Positions 1-8,622 of a stretch of DNA of 12,516 nucleotides are shown here, in pieces. The stretch comes from Chrysochromulina parva. Taxonomy: Eukaryota; Haptophyta; Prymnesiales; Chrysochromulinaceae. Location of the stretch: positions 1 through 12,516 of the forward strand of contig PJAB01001742.1 in NCBI GenBank assembly GCA_002887195.1. Direction: 5' to 3'. Position 1 is the first letter of the stretch; each line of letters starts with the position of its first letter. Both the position numbers and the translations under genes were made by a program. The notes under the pieces are model-generated. The model did not search any database, was not told the origin of the DNA, and saw only the letters and a program-made list of their open reading frames with translations.

Positions 1-30
1 GACGCGTGCGTCCCGGGGTTGGGTGTGGAC

Positions 31-286
31 TGGCGCGGTTTGGGTGTGGTCTGGCGCGCGCGAGTCGGTGGGTGGGTTGGTTTTGAGGGGGTTCGGTTTG
101 TGCGGTTCGTGTGTCTGTCCTGTGTGTGTCCCGGCTCCCCCGGTGTCTTTTTACGGGTCTGGCGCGGTTTGGGTGTGGTCTGGCGCGCGCGAGTCGGTGG
201 GTGGGTTGGTTTTGAGGGGGTTCGGTTTGTGCGGTTCGTGTGTCTGTCCCGTGTGTCCCGGCTCCCCCCGGTGTCTTTTTACCGGT
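31..286. repeat. 129-bp tandem duplication, G/T-rich, upstream of the SET gene
   Basis: Two copies lie head to tail at 31-159 and 160 to about 286. The first 90 bases of each (31-120 and 160-249) are identical. The ends differ by small indels in a GT run and a C run. The + strand is rich in G and T, and each copy carries clustered G runs (67-91 in copy 1) that could form a two-tier G-quadruplex. Each copy ends in a C run followed by TCTTTTTAC. An open frame runs through both copies because 129 is a multiple of 3, but it contains no ATG before position 388. I read this as promoter or 5' leader rather than protein. Confidence 0.85.
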
Positions 287-387
287 ACCCGTACCGTCGC
301 GACTCTCGGGCAAAGCGCGCCCGGGCCTCGCCCATTTCCGCTTTTGCTCGTCCGGGAAAGCTCGATCGAGGTCCTTTCTCTCCGCCC

Positions 388-2506
388 ATGGCGGATAGGT
401 CGGAGCCGACGAGCCGTACAGCTCCTAAGCAGCTAAAGAAAGCGCAAGATCAGAAGCAGGCGCTCGCATCGCTCTGGCTCGACTCATTGATGATGCCGGC
501 GCAGCAACTCGCGCAGTGCCTGAGTGTGCACGCGCGGGTGCCGCTGCCAGGGGAGCGTACCGCCGTGCGTCCTGTCGTGCGAGTCCAGCTACGCGGAAGC
601 AACGCCGCCCCTGCCGAGTTCACCGAGATCCTGCTTGCTGTCATGCACCTCCTCATCTACGACCACGATAAGTACGTACAGAAGGTGCAGTCGCTTCTGA
701 TGACCATCACTTCGATCAAGTCGGCCCAGACGCCCTGCGCTGCCCTGATCCTCCCAATGCTACGCATGCACGAGGACTTCCTTCGCAAGGTCGTCTCGGC
801 TTGCTACTATTGGGTCGGCTCCAACCGGCAGCCACTCCTCGCGCTCAACATCCTCTCGAGCTTTGTGGTCCCAAGCACCTCTGTCGACCTGCCCGCGGCG
901 CGCCAGACGTGCGCGCTCATCCGCGGGTGGCCGAAATTCTCGCTGCTCGTGCAGGCGTCGCTGCGGCTCGCCCAGGAGCCCGCTACGGCGCTCGTCCTCG
1001 GCCGCTTCTGGGACGCGGTGTTGGGCACTCCGCCACAGTCGGAGCCCGATAGCGCTGCGCTCGCGGATGCGTTGGGCGACCTTGCCAAATCGAGCGACCT
1101 CGAGGCGTCCCTGGATCTGCTGCTGCTCGGGCTGCAGACGCGAGCGCGCGAAGCTTCGATTATCTCGCGCTTTGGCGGCCTCGCCCCGCTCCTCAGGATC
1201 ACAAGTGCTCTGCTCATGGCCGACAAGCTCCTTGCGGCCATCGCCGAGCGGGGCGCTCTCTGGTAGCGCGTGCCCTCGGAGTGCCCTCGGAGTGCCCTCG
1301 GAGTGACCTCAATCTGACCTCGGGGTGATCTCGGAGTGACCTCGGAGTGACCTCGGAGTGACCTCAATCTGACCTCGGGGTGATCTCGGAGTGACCTCGG
1401 AGTGACCTCGGAGTGACCTCAATCTGACCTCGGAGTGATCTCGGAGTGACCTCAATCTGACCTCAATCTGACCTCCGGTGGCCATCGCACACTCTCAGGT
1501 ACTTGGTGCACATGGTGGTGGCGATCATGGACGTGGCGGCCGAGGCAATGAGTGGTGGGTCGGCCAAGTGCACCTCGATGCACGACCTGTTAGCTGCTAT
1601 GTCACTGGAGGTCATCGCCGTCTCCGTCACCTCAGCCGGCCTGCTGCCCCATTTCTTGAACCCGGGGGCCTCAGCAGCCGCGGGTGCGCCACCGGGCATG
1701 GAGCCTGCGTCTCTGGAGCGCCCTCTGCGCGTCCGGCTCGAGAAGCTGGTGGCTATCGCCATAGAGCGGCACGCGCAGCCATACCCGCTGCCGCCGCTCG
1801 CGCGCCTCCCTGACGCGGTGCGCCGCCTCTACAGCACCATGGACCGATATGGAGGCACCCTGCTCATCGAGATGCTGCAGGCAAATGCGATGGATGAGGC
1901 CGGCGTTCGGGCGGTCAACCGCCATCTGCTCGTGCTTCCGGAGCTCGCGCCGGCAGCTGGCGAAGGGCAGGTCCCAGAAAGGGGTGCGAGTCTCCGCTCG
2001 CTCTCGTTATCGCGGAGCGCCGTCCTGGGCGGCGCGCCTCGTGCGCGCGAGCTGCCGAGGGTGGAGGTGCTTCCCGCCGAGTTGACGCGCCATAGCACGT
2101 GCTATCCCGTGCTGCCGCCCAGCCAACGCTTCGAGCTGATCAATGTCAACGTGGCCCAGAGGCATGCCTACGTACCCACGGTATCCATTGTTGGCAGCGG
2201 CAGAGGCGTCGGCGTCGGCGTCAGCGTCAGCGTCGGCGTCGGTGTCGGCAGCGGCGTCGGCAGCAGTGTGAGCGAGGGCGATGATGGCGAGCGCATCGGT
2301 CTAGTGGACGACGGCAATGACGTCGATCGGGACGGCACATTTCCTCCCGAGACCGAGCCAGATCGAGAGCCAGATCGAGATCGAGATCGGGACGGCACAC
2401 TTCCTCTCGAGCCCGAGCCAGATGGCCCTTGGCGGCCGGCTCCATCGAAGGCCAACGGCAGCGGCAACACCGAGTCCATTAAGCTGGAAGGCGCTGACGA
2501 CGCCAT

Positions 2507-2542
<36 letters not shown>

Positions 2543-4667
2543 CCACCACCACAATCGTGGTGCCTCTGGTCAAGGGCGCGACGCGGCGTGGACAAAGGCC
2601 CTGCACGAGGCGATCATGAGCTTGCCACCGGCCGCGCCGGAGATCTTGCAACAGTTACCCTATCATCCGCCTCTCAGCAAGGTTGACCCGAGTGATGACA
2701 GCTCGGCTGATGACTTCTTGGGTGAGCGTGACGCTGTTTGGGTTGAGTGGATGAGGGCAGTGGGCACGGTTGGCGCCTCGACAGAGTTCAAGCCGCGTGG
2801 CTGGGTACTGCCTGCACGCTCGGCGTTGGATGCTGCCAACAGGACAGCCGACCCAGCTCTTGACAAAACTGTCGACGCCGAGCCTGGGACTGCAAAGCCT
2901 ACACCTCGCGCAAAGCGCGAGGACGGCGAGGGCAGTGAGACCGGTTCTCCACGCGGCGACATGGGTACGCTGATGGCCACGGATGACCTGCCGGGCATGC
3001 AAGTGCTCACCACGGCGCCCGCTTCCCCTTGTCCCACAGGCGCGGGTTCTCCTCTTGGCGACGATGCCGGCGGCGAGATGCTTGCGCACGACGGCGGGCT
3101 TGTGGGTACGAGAGTGAGCAAGGGCGAGGGCGATCGTCACTTGGTGCTGCAGGAGCCAGTGGGAGAAGGCAGCGTCATCGTAGAGTACCACGGCGAGCTT
3201 GTCGTCGATTGCGACAGCATGGTACGCGCGCTCTCCAAATACCACACCGTGTGGCCACCGCTGCTATACATCCTGCGGCTGGGCACCTCGTCGCTCGCCA
3301 TGGATATCTCTCGCGTGGCGTCCCATGGCCGACTCGCCGAGCATTGTTCATGCAACCCTACGTGCGAGCTGCACGCTTGTCGTACTAGAGCGTCCGACGG
3401 CAGCTGGGTTCCGCGCCTCGTGCTGCTCGCGGGCCGTCCGCTTGCCTCCGGGCAGCTCGCTACCGTCGACTACACACGCTTCTCAATCTCGGGTCGTGAG
3501 AGCCATGTGCATGCCGACTGGATTCTGCAGCTGCGCGCGACCACGCCGGCCGTACGCCGCTATCCGCCCCCAACCGAAGCCTCCATCACCACGCTCGTCA
3601 ACACGCATGCCGAGTTGAGCTCCTCGCTCGCGCGCCGGCACCACGCGATCGCCTCGGCGTGCAGCAGCGCGCAGGTGGCTGGGTGCAGCACCCCGTCAGC
3701 TGCCGCCGACGAGGCCGAGGGATCGCTCGAGGACGCGCCCAGCACGGCGCCCTCGGCATCCAGCACGACGCCCAGCACGGCGCCCAAGCTGCCTATCCAG
3801 GAGATGCCACCTGCCGAGCAGCATCGCGTGCTCGTGGGCATCCTCAAGCGGTTGCGCAAGGAGCCGTGCGACCTCCTCCACTGTCGCTTCCGCAAGAGCG
3901 AGCAGGCGAGCGAGAGGCGCCTTACCAAGGAGCACGCCAAGGAAGCGGTGGGTCTCGAGGTGTCCAAGGCCGCTGTGGGCGCCGTGCTGGGCGGCGTGGG
4001 CGGGCGGGCAGCGAGCGGCGGACGTGGGCGTGGCCGCAGCGCACGGGGCAGGGGCGGCGGTCCATCCGCGGCGCAGCCGGCAGCATCACTCGTCGGAGGG
4101 AGCTTTGACGAAGTGGACGTGATGACTCATGAGGCCGAGCGACCTGCATGCAATGAGGGAGGCGATCGCGAGCTGCATGCAACGAGGGAGGTGACTCATG
4201 AGGCCGAGCGACCCACCGGTCTCATCAGTACTCTCGGCCTCATGGAGCGACCCACCGGCCGCGGTCGAGGCTCTCGCGGCGGTGGCCGTGGGCCAATTGG
4301 TGGTCGTGGCACAGGTGGTGCCAAGAGGGAACGCGACGCGGCGATGGGCGCTGGCAAGGACGGATACGACTGGAGGCAAGGATGGAAGCGCGTGGTCACG
4401 CTACCCGTGGGCAATTCGCCACCCCCAGTGCCGACCGGTGTCCAGCCTGGCTGGCCTGCTGCCGAGCAGTCTGGATTTGCCCCAATGCAGACCGGCGACA
4501 TGACGAGCGACGCGCGCGCACCGCAGCAGTTTCTGCCCATCGCCCCTTGGAACCGCCAAGCGGGCTACAGTGCAAGCGAGGATACCGGTACGGATCCGTC
4601 GGCCATGTATGTGGCCGATGACTCCATGGACAGCGAGCAGCAAGCCGGGGATCTCGCGGTTGACTGA
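388..4667 (+). CDS. Large SET-domain protein with RGG-rich C-terminus (two exons: 388-1262, 1499-4667)
   Basis: The start is the first ATG in the frame, in a good context (CCCATGGCG). An intron at 1263-1498 joins the frames through a split Trp codon, giving about 1347 aa. Residues 1 to about 450 look helical and I do not recognise them. Residues about 480-680 are low complexity: GV/SV repeats, D/R/E repeats and 11 Gly. A SET domain lies at about 824-950. It shows a GEGSVIVEYHGEL strand, LAMDISRVASHGRLAEHCSC in place of the usual D..R..NHSC block, then PTCEL and a C-terminal VDY.RF. A charged segment near 1075-1120 precedes two RG/RGG clusters (about 1130-1150 and 1210-1235). SET proteins usually methylate histone or other lysines. 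The divergent NHSC motif makes activity uncertain, and MLL5/SETD5-type proteins are a possible comparison. RGG clusters usually bind RNA. Confidence 0.8.
1263..1498 (+). other. Intron of the SET-domain gene (236 bp)
   Basis: The donor is CTCTG|GTAGCG and the acceptor is CACTCTCAG|GTAC. Removing it joins TG+G into a Trp codon and keeps the frame open for 1055 further codons. Unspliced, the upstream frame stops at the TAG at 1264. The downstream frame opens only at 1461, after a TGA at 1458. The interior is almost wholly an 11-bp minisatellite. The first 17 bases of the intron match the first 17 of exon 2 at about 10 positions, which is weak. Confidence 0.75.
1272..1469 (+). repeat. 11-bp minisatellite, 18 units, with 55-bp higher-order repeat
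   Basis: Eighteen units of 11 bp run without gaps. The types are GACCTCGGAGT (A), GACCTCAATCT (B), GACCTCGGGGT (C), GATCTCGGAGT (D) and GCCCTCGGAGT (E). The order is E E E B C D A A B C D A A B A D B B. The five-unit block BCDAA occurs twice in a row (1305-1414), so there is a 55-bp higher-order period. Each B unit followed by GAC makes CTGAC, a match to the branch-point consensus, giving five copies within the intron. Confidence 0.95.
2205..2268 (+). repeat. Coding GTCGGC/GTCAGC hexamer repeat (Val-Gly/Ser)
   Basis: A run of GTC followed by GGC or AGC codons in the SET gene encodes alternating Val and Gly/Ser, a low-complexity linker. It is slightly degenerate towards its 3' end. Confidence 0.85.
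2325..2423 (+). repeat. 60-bp coding duplication, Asp/Arg/Glu-rich
   Basis: One unit starts at 2325 and a second, shorter and diverged, at 2385, each opening with GATCGGGACGGCACA. They encode DRDGTFPPETEPD and DRDGTLPLEPEPD. The first unit ends in a smaller GATCGA repeat encoding alternating Asp and Arg. The period is 20 codons, so the frame is kept. Confidence 0.85.
2508..2540 (+). repeat. GGC triplet microsatellite, 11 Gly
   Basis: Eleven perfect GGC codons lie between Ile and an Asp-His-His-His stretch in the SET protein. Triplet runs like this often vary in length between alleles, here without breaking the frame. Confidence 0.95.
4123..4213 (+). repeat. 22-bp direct repeats encoding THEAERP
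   Basis: A 22-bp segment at 4123-4144 recurs identically at 4192-4213 (69 bp apart, in frame), encoding THEAERP twice. Between them a CTGCATGCAA-GAGGGAGG element also occurs twice (from 4144 and 4173). This is a small nested duplication between the two RGG clusters. Confidence 0.85.
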
Positions 4668-5151
4668 ACGCAGTCGCCGCGACATTGCGGAAAAGGCCGG
4701 CGAGATGAGAGAACTGCCAGAAGGTTCCAACGGGGGGGTGACGTGTGAGGAAAGGCGTGTGTCAGTGCGCACGCGCCGGCTGCCGCGCTTGACGCAGAGC
4801 TGTTTCAGACATCAGAGAGCGGAGTGACAAGTTCAGACATCAGAGAGCGTGGCGAGTCGAGTTCAGACACGAGAGCGTATACACGCAGGGGCGCGGAATG
4901 AGCGCAGACCGCGCGGCACGCCGGTCGATCAGCGGTCTGTCCGAAAGGTTGAGTCTTGAGTTAATCAATCGTGTGCCCCTGACCCAGCACATACAGGTTG
5001 CACGACAGCTGACGCGGACACCCAGTTCCGGAAGACGTCGCACGGTCGGACCGGCGTCTAAGCTCTAACGGTAATCAGAAACAATTGGGTTTTCCCGTCG
5101 GGCCGCGCGTGTGCCGACTGCCGTGTCGCTGTCGGGTGCCGGGTGGTGTGT
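4668..5151. other. Gap between two convergent genes
   Basis: This 484-bp stretch lies between the stop of the SET gene and the stop of the sulfatase gene on the other strand, so it should hold both 3' UTRs. I see no convincing ORF, no tRNA and no AATAAA signal. The only clear structure is a set of three short direct repeats at 4804-4877. Confidence 0.7.
4804..4877. repeat. Three direct repeats of TTCAGACATCAGAGAGCG
   Basis: Copies lie at 4804-4821, 4832-4849 (identical) and 4862-4877 (two bases shorter), with start-to-start spacing of 28 and 30 bp. They follow the SET gene and are non-coding. Their role is unknown. Confidence 0.9.
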
Positions 5152-6853
5152 TCACGCCTCCACCGTGGCTGCACTTGGCAGAGCGCTCGCCGTGGCGCGC
5201 CAGCCAGCCTTAAGCTGCTCAAAGTGCATCTTTACCCTCTGCTGCATCCCGTCGTGATAGGCCAAGTTGCGGTTCTCGAGCGGATCCGCCGTCAAATTGT
5301 AGAGCTCAAAGCCACAATCTTTCTGGTCCATGGTCCATGTCGTCTCGTTCCTGATGCCATCGAAGTCGACCCACGCGGTGAAGCGCACCTCGACGAGGCG
5401 CATCGAGTAGCCCATGATCTTGGGCGGGCTCCCCTTCCGCGGATACTGTGAGTAGCTTGCATTCTTCCATGCGCGCGTCGGGTTTTTGATGAGGGGCATC
5501 ATGGAAGTGCCTTCAGTGCAGAGCGCCGTCTTCCACGGCTTTGCAACCGGGCACACAGGAACCGGCGGGAGACCGGCGGCTTCGATGAGCGTCGCCATGA
5601 TGTCCACGTGCTCGACGAGGGCATGCGAGACGAGCCCGCCATCCGTCAGCCCAGGGATACGCAGAAGCACGGGCGCCAGGGTATCCTCCTGAAAATTGGT
5701 ATGCTTTGCCCAGGCGCCATGGTGCCCCAGCTTCCACCCATGATCGCCCCAGAAGATGACGATGGTCGAATTCCAGAGGCCTAGTACCTGATGATGGAAG
5801 CAATCAGTGGTCATCATTGGTCAGCAGTGGTCATCAGCACACAGCGCTCGATGGTCGAAATCCAGAGGCATAGCACCTTGAGCTCGTTGAGCAGTGCGCC
5901 CATGTTGCTATCCGTGAAGCTCAACGCCGCTTGGTACGCCCGCACCAGCTCGAGGGCTTTCCAGTCGGGGAGAGTCTCATTGATGGCGCCGGTGTAGCCC
6001 GGGCGGCGACGTCGCTGTAGCTTTGGAGCTCCTCAGATGCGTAAGCGACCGCAGGCATGTCCCAGGGCGCGTACGGGTTAGGCGCGAGCTGCGTATCCGC
6101 TGCGGTGTAAAGGTCGAAGAAGCTCGACGGTGCGACAAAGGGCAGATGTGGCTTGCGAAGCCCCACCGCCAAGAAAAACGGCTGTGGGGTCTCGCCATTA
6201 ACGAGCGCAGAGCGTTGGGCAGCCGCGAGACGGCGCATCCACATGAGACCGTGCTCACGGACTTGCGAGTCCTGGCACAGGCCGACCACACTCTCGTTGA
6301 CAGACCTCCAAGAGAGCCCTGACCCTTGCTCCGAAGCTTGCAGCTCCGAGATGTCGCCCTCGTGCCCTGGCCAGAAATCGGCTTTCGGTTGACACTGGCC
6401 GGGTCCGTCGTCCTGGCCCAAGAACCAACCGTCCTTGCCCGTGGTCGTGCCGTTGAAGTCGGTCCACGAATTCGGGTCATCATAATAGGATGCGTGGCCA
6501 TCGTGAAAGATCTTGCCCATGCCCACCGTGACGTAACCGGCCGCCGTGAAAATACCGGGGATCGTGATGCAGTCGGCGCATCCCACCTCACGCGTGTTAT
6601 CATACAGGTTGTAGACGTGCGTCGTGTCCGGGCGGCGACCATAGAGGACGCTCGTGCGGCTGGGCGAGCACACAGCTTGCTGCACGTGCGAGTTTGTCAG
6701 AAGGATCGCGTCATCCATGAATTTGTCAAGGTTTGGCGTCATCATGTACTTGTACTTGAGCGTCTGTGGCTCTGGCCAGCGGTTGATCATCGGCCGCAGG
6801 TCGTCGTTGGGGATGAAGAGCACGTTCGGCCGCGTCGCGAATGCGATCGACAT
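5152..6853 (-). CDS. Iduronate-2-sulfatase-like sulfatase (exons 6853-5877 and 5787-5152), with a frameshift near 5998-6003
   Basis: Type I sulfatases remove sulfate from sugars using a formylglycine made from Cys. The nucleophile motif is present as AVCSPSRTSVLYGRRP (Cys about residue 62), with metal-site NDDLRP at the N-terminus, PFFLAVGLRKPHLPF in mid-protein and GDHGWKLGHHGAWAKHTNF towards the C-terminus. These match the iduronate-2-sulfatase subfamily, and the length of about 537 aa fits (human IDS is 550). A GT-AG intron at 5876-5788 is in phase 0. One base appears missing in CCCGGG at 5998-6003: before it the protein reads SYSDVAAR, after it GYTGAINETLPDW in another frame. This may be a sequencing error in a GC run, or an early pseudogene. 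The ATG at 6853 gives no clear signal peptide, so an upstream exon may be missing. The natural substrate is unknown; algal sulfated polysaccharide is plausible. Confidence 0.85.
5788..5876 (-). other. Intron of the sulfatase gene (89 bp), starting with a copy of the next exon
   Basis: The donor is CTCAAG|GTGCTATG and the acceptor is CATCATCAG|GTACTAGG, reading the minus strand. Splicing joins LLNELK to VLGLWNSTIVIFWGDHGW, as expected for the family. The first 28 bases of the intron (5876-5849) match the first 28 of exon 2 (5787-5760) at 25 positions. The rest holds two GATGACCACTG copies and in-frame stops. Confidence 0.85.
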
Positions 6854-7049
6854 CACGATCGATACGGAAGAAAGGCATTGTGCGCATGGCTACCATGGTA
6901 CCGGTACCGGGTACGTATAATTCGTCAAAGGGTAATCTCTCTTTGTTTTATTGTTGGTACACGAACCCCCACTACAGACGACCCCCCCCCCGTTTTTACG
7001 GTGCCGGATACCGGTACAAGACTTCTGGCCGTCGTATTGAGCATCAGCA
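6854..7049. promoter_or_regulatory. Divergent intergenic region with nested palindromes
   Basis: This 196-bp stretch separates the sulfatase start (-) from the membrane-anchor ORF (+), so it should carry both promoters. It holds two abutting and overlapping perfect palindromes: TACCATGGTA (6891-6900) and GGTACCGGTACC (6897-6908). A TATAA (6916-6920) follows. Further on come a run of nine or more C (about 6981-6990), TTTTTAC, and a second TACCGGTA (7010-7017). The C-run/TTTTTAC/CCGGTAC order resembles 266-293 upstream of the SET gene. Promoter function is inferred from position. Confidence 0.5.
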
Positions 7050-7238
7050 ATGAAAGGCTCCTCTCCCGAGGACAACGTCAAGCAGGCATTCGTCGCTGTT
7101 TTCATCTGTCTGCTTTTATCAGTAGTAGCTGCGCTCATCACTGATATTCGTCTCCAGCACCGATACCGAGGGTCCTCATTTCGTCAGCTCTCCGACCGCG
7201 AGCGCTACCTCATCCTCTCCACGGCAGTTGCTTCTTGA
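7050..7238 (+). CDS. Short ORF with one N-terminal membrane segment; possible anchor of the next ORF
   Basis: The 62-residue ORF starts MKGSSPEDNVKQ and has a strong hydrophobic helix (AFVAVFICLLLSVVAALIT, about residues 13-31), followed by basic residues: the form of a type II signal anchor. It is in the same frame as the SGNH ORF that starts 4 bases after its TGA. Golgi glycan acyltransferases often have this anchor plus an SGNH domain, so this may be exon 1 of that gene. One phase-compatible splice exists (7172-7318), but it would delete the candidate nucleophile block of the SGNH domain and its donor is weak. A stop mutation, or a separate start at 7242, are the alternatives. Confidence 0.5.
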   Translation: MKGSSPEDNVKQAFVAVFICLLLSVVAALITDIRLQHRYRGSSFRQLSDRERYLILSTAVAS

Positions 7239-7241
7239 TCG

Positions 7242-8354
7242 ATGGCACTGCCACCGTCGCCGTCATGGGTGCCACCAATTTGCCTCGATGGGTCCCACCT
7301 CTTCTTCTTTGGTTACAGTGAAGTTGGTCGGCACGTCACATGGATTCGTGAGCAGCTTGATTGCCTGCCATCATGCTCGCAGCAGTGCACTTCGAGTGGC
7401 AGCAAGCTTGCTGCTGGATCACACATTGGAAGCTGCAAACGCTTCAACCTGACCGTCTCCAGCGTCACGCCAATGTGCTTCCAGGCCGGTGCTAAAAGTC
7501 GATTTACGAGGGAGGCGAAGGGTATGCTCAACATGTCGTCCAGGGATCTTAAGCACGAAGCCATTCGCCTCAGCGTTACAGCTGCCTTCACCGAGTTACG
7601 AGATGGGCTCTGCCGCGAAAATCGTTACGGCGGCATGGGCGGAATCAACGCGTCGTGCATGCATGCGAGCTCCAAATTCAACATGAACTACAGGTGGAAA
7701 ACTTTCCAGAGCGACGGATACGATGCCGGAGACCAAGCCCGCGTCCTCGAGGCGGCCAGGCGCGGAGGCCCAGTCATCGTCATCCTAGAAGGCGGCGGAC
7801 CACACCACTTTGCCAAGTTTCCAGAGCATCACCGGGTCAGGACAGGAAAAACAAAGCAGACCCTTTTCACCGCTGTAGAAGACGGCTGGAGAATGCCACA
7901 AACATGGGTTGACGACTACATGATAGGGACTAAGGCGCTGCTGAGGCGCCATGCCACTGCATACCCTTCCAATGTTTGTGTCCTGTGGAAGACGATGCAC
8001 ATCGGTCCACGCTCCAACAACACAAGCACCCACCACCCGAGTGTCGTCAACGGACTCCATCACTGGCTCAACCGTTTGGCGATCGCTGCAGCGCAAGATG
8101 CCAGGGTAGGGATTCTCGACCTTTCAGACCTGACCATGACCATGACGGCTACACCCAAGCTCACAGGTGCCCATGCGGCCGTGTCAGCTGAGGGCGATCC
8201 ATACCATGGCTTTCCCCAAGGGGTGTTGGTTCCGGAGCTCTTGCAACGAGCCTGCTCAAGGTGCAGTCTTTCAGTTCATCGCCCATCTGGGTCTCCAATG
8301 GTCTTGCCCAAGGATGTGATTCCATCTCAATGTGGAACTGCACCTGGTACATGA
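7242..8354 (+). CDS. SGNH/GDSL-like esterase or glycan O-acyltransferase (tentative)
   Basis: The 370-residue ORF starts at ATG 7242. Three regions suggest an SGNH fold. HLFFFGYSEVGRH (residues 19-31) is a beta strand then G-Y-S, where the family has GDS. PVIVILEGGGPHH (about 177-189) is a strand-turn like block III. GDPYHGFP (Asp319, His322) matches the C-terminal DxxH pair. Several Cys in the first 90 residues and N-glycosylation sequons (e.g. NLT, NMS, NTS) fit a luminal or secreted protein. Plant TBL-type and PC-esterase proteins, which modify glycans, are the closest idea I have. The Tyr in place of Asp in GDS is unusual. The N-terminus is uncertain because of the TGA at 7236. Confidence 0.55.
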   Translation: MALPPSPSWVPPICLDGSHLFFFGYSEVGRHVTWIREQLDCLPSCSQQCTSSGSKLAAGSHIGSCKRFNLTVSSVTPMCFQAGAKSRFTREAKGMLNMSSRDLKHEAIRLSVTAAFTELRDGLCRENRYGGMGGINASCMHASSKFNMNYRWKTFQSDGYDAGDQARVLEAARRGGPVIVILEGGGPHHFAKFPEHHRVRTGKTKQTLFTAVEDGWRMPQTWVDDYMIGTKALLRRHATAYPSNVCVLWKTMHIGPRSNNTSTHHPSVVNGLHHWLNRLAIAAAQDARVGILDLSDLTMTMTATPKLTGAHAAVSAEGDPYHGFPQGVLVPELLQRACSRCSLSVHRPSGSPMVLPKDVIPSQCGTAPGT

Positions 8355-8622
8355 GTGTGCGAGCGTTAGTTCAGTGATAAAATACGAACACGCGGTCACG
8401 ACGTCGCTCCGGAACACCCCGTCGCCCGTCAAACCAATACCTTTCACTTGCTTTGGTTGCTTGGTTGCTTCGGGACCTCTCGAGAGACAAGAACTTAGTT
8501 TGCTACGCGCGACGGGGGGCGCGATTTTGAGCTGACCTTCATCTCGTAATCGCATCACAAGGATCGGGTTTCGTCCTTGCACGACTGTGAACACGTCGCT
8601 TCTGAGAGTTCTTCTGGCACGA

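Noticed and set aside
19..387. In-frame protein extension through the 129-bp duplication
   Set aside because: No ATG occurs in this frame before 388, the composition is G/T-rich and unlike the coding part, and the ATG at 388 has a good context.
1272..1469. CRISPR-like array
   Set aside because: Units are 11 bp and contiguous, with no spacers, and the setting is an intron in a eukaryotic gene.
1263..1502. Two separate genes before and after the minisatellite
   Set aside because: GT-AG sites restore a split codon and an uninterrupted frame. No ATG with good context precedes the second part, whose open frame begins inside the repeat.
2168..2554. Minus-strand Pro/Ser-rich ORF
   Set aside because: Its proline and serine runs are the reverse complement of the Gly and Val/Gly repeats of the SET gene.
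5788..5876. Reading the break between sulfatase halves here as a frameshift or decay
   Set aside because: The break is fully explained by a phase-0 intron that restores the family sequence. The real frame problem is at 5998-6003.
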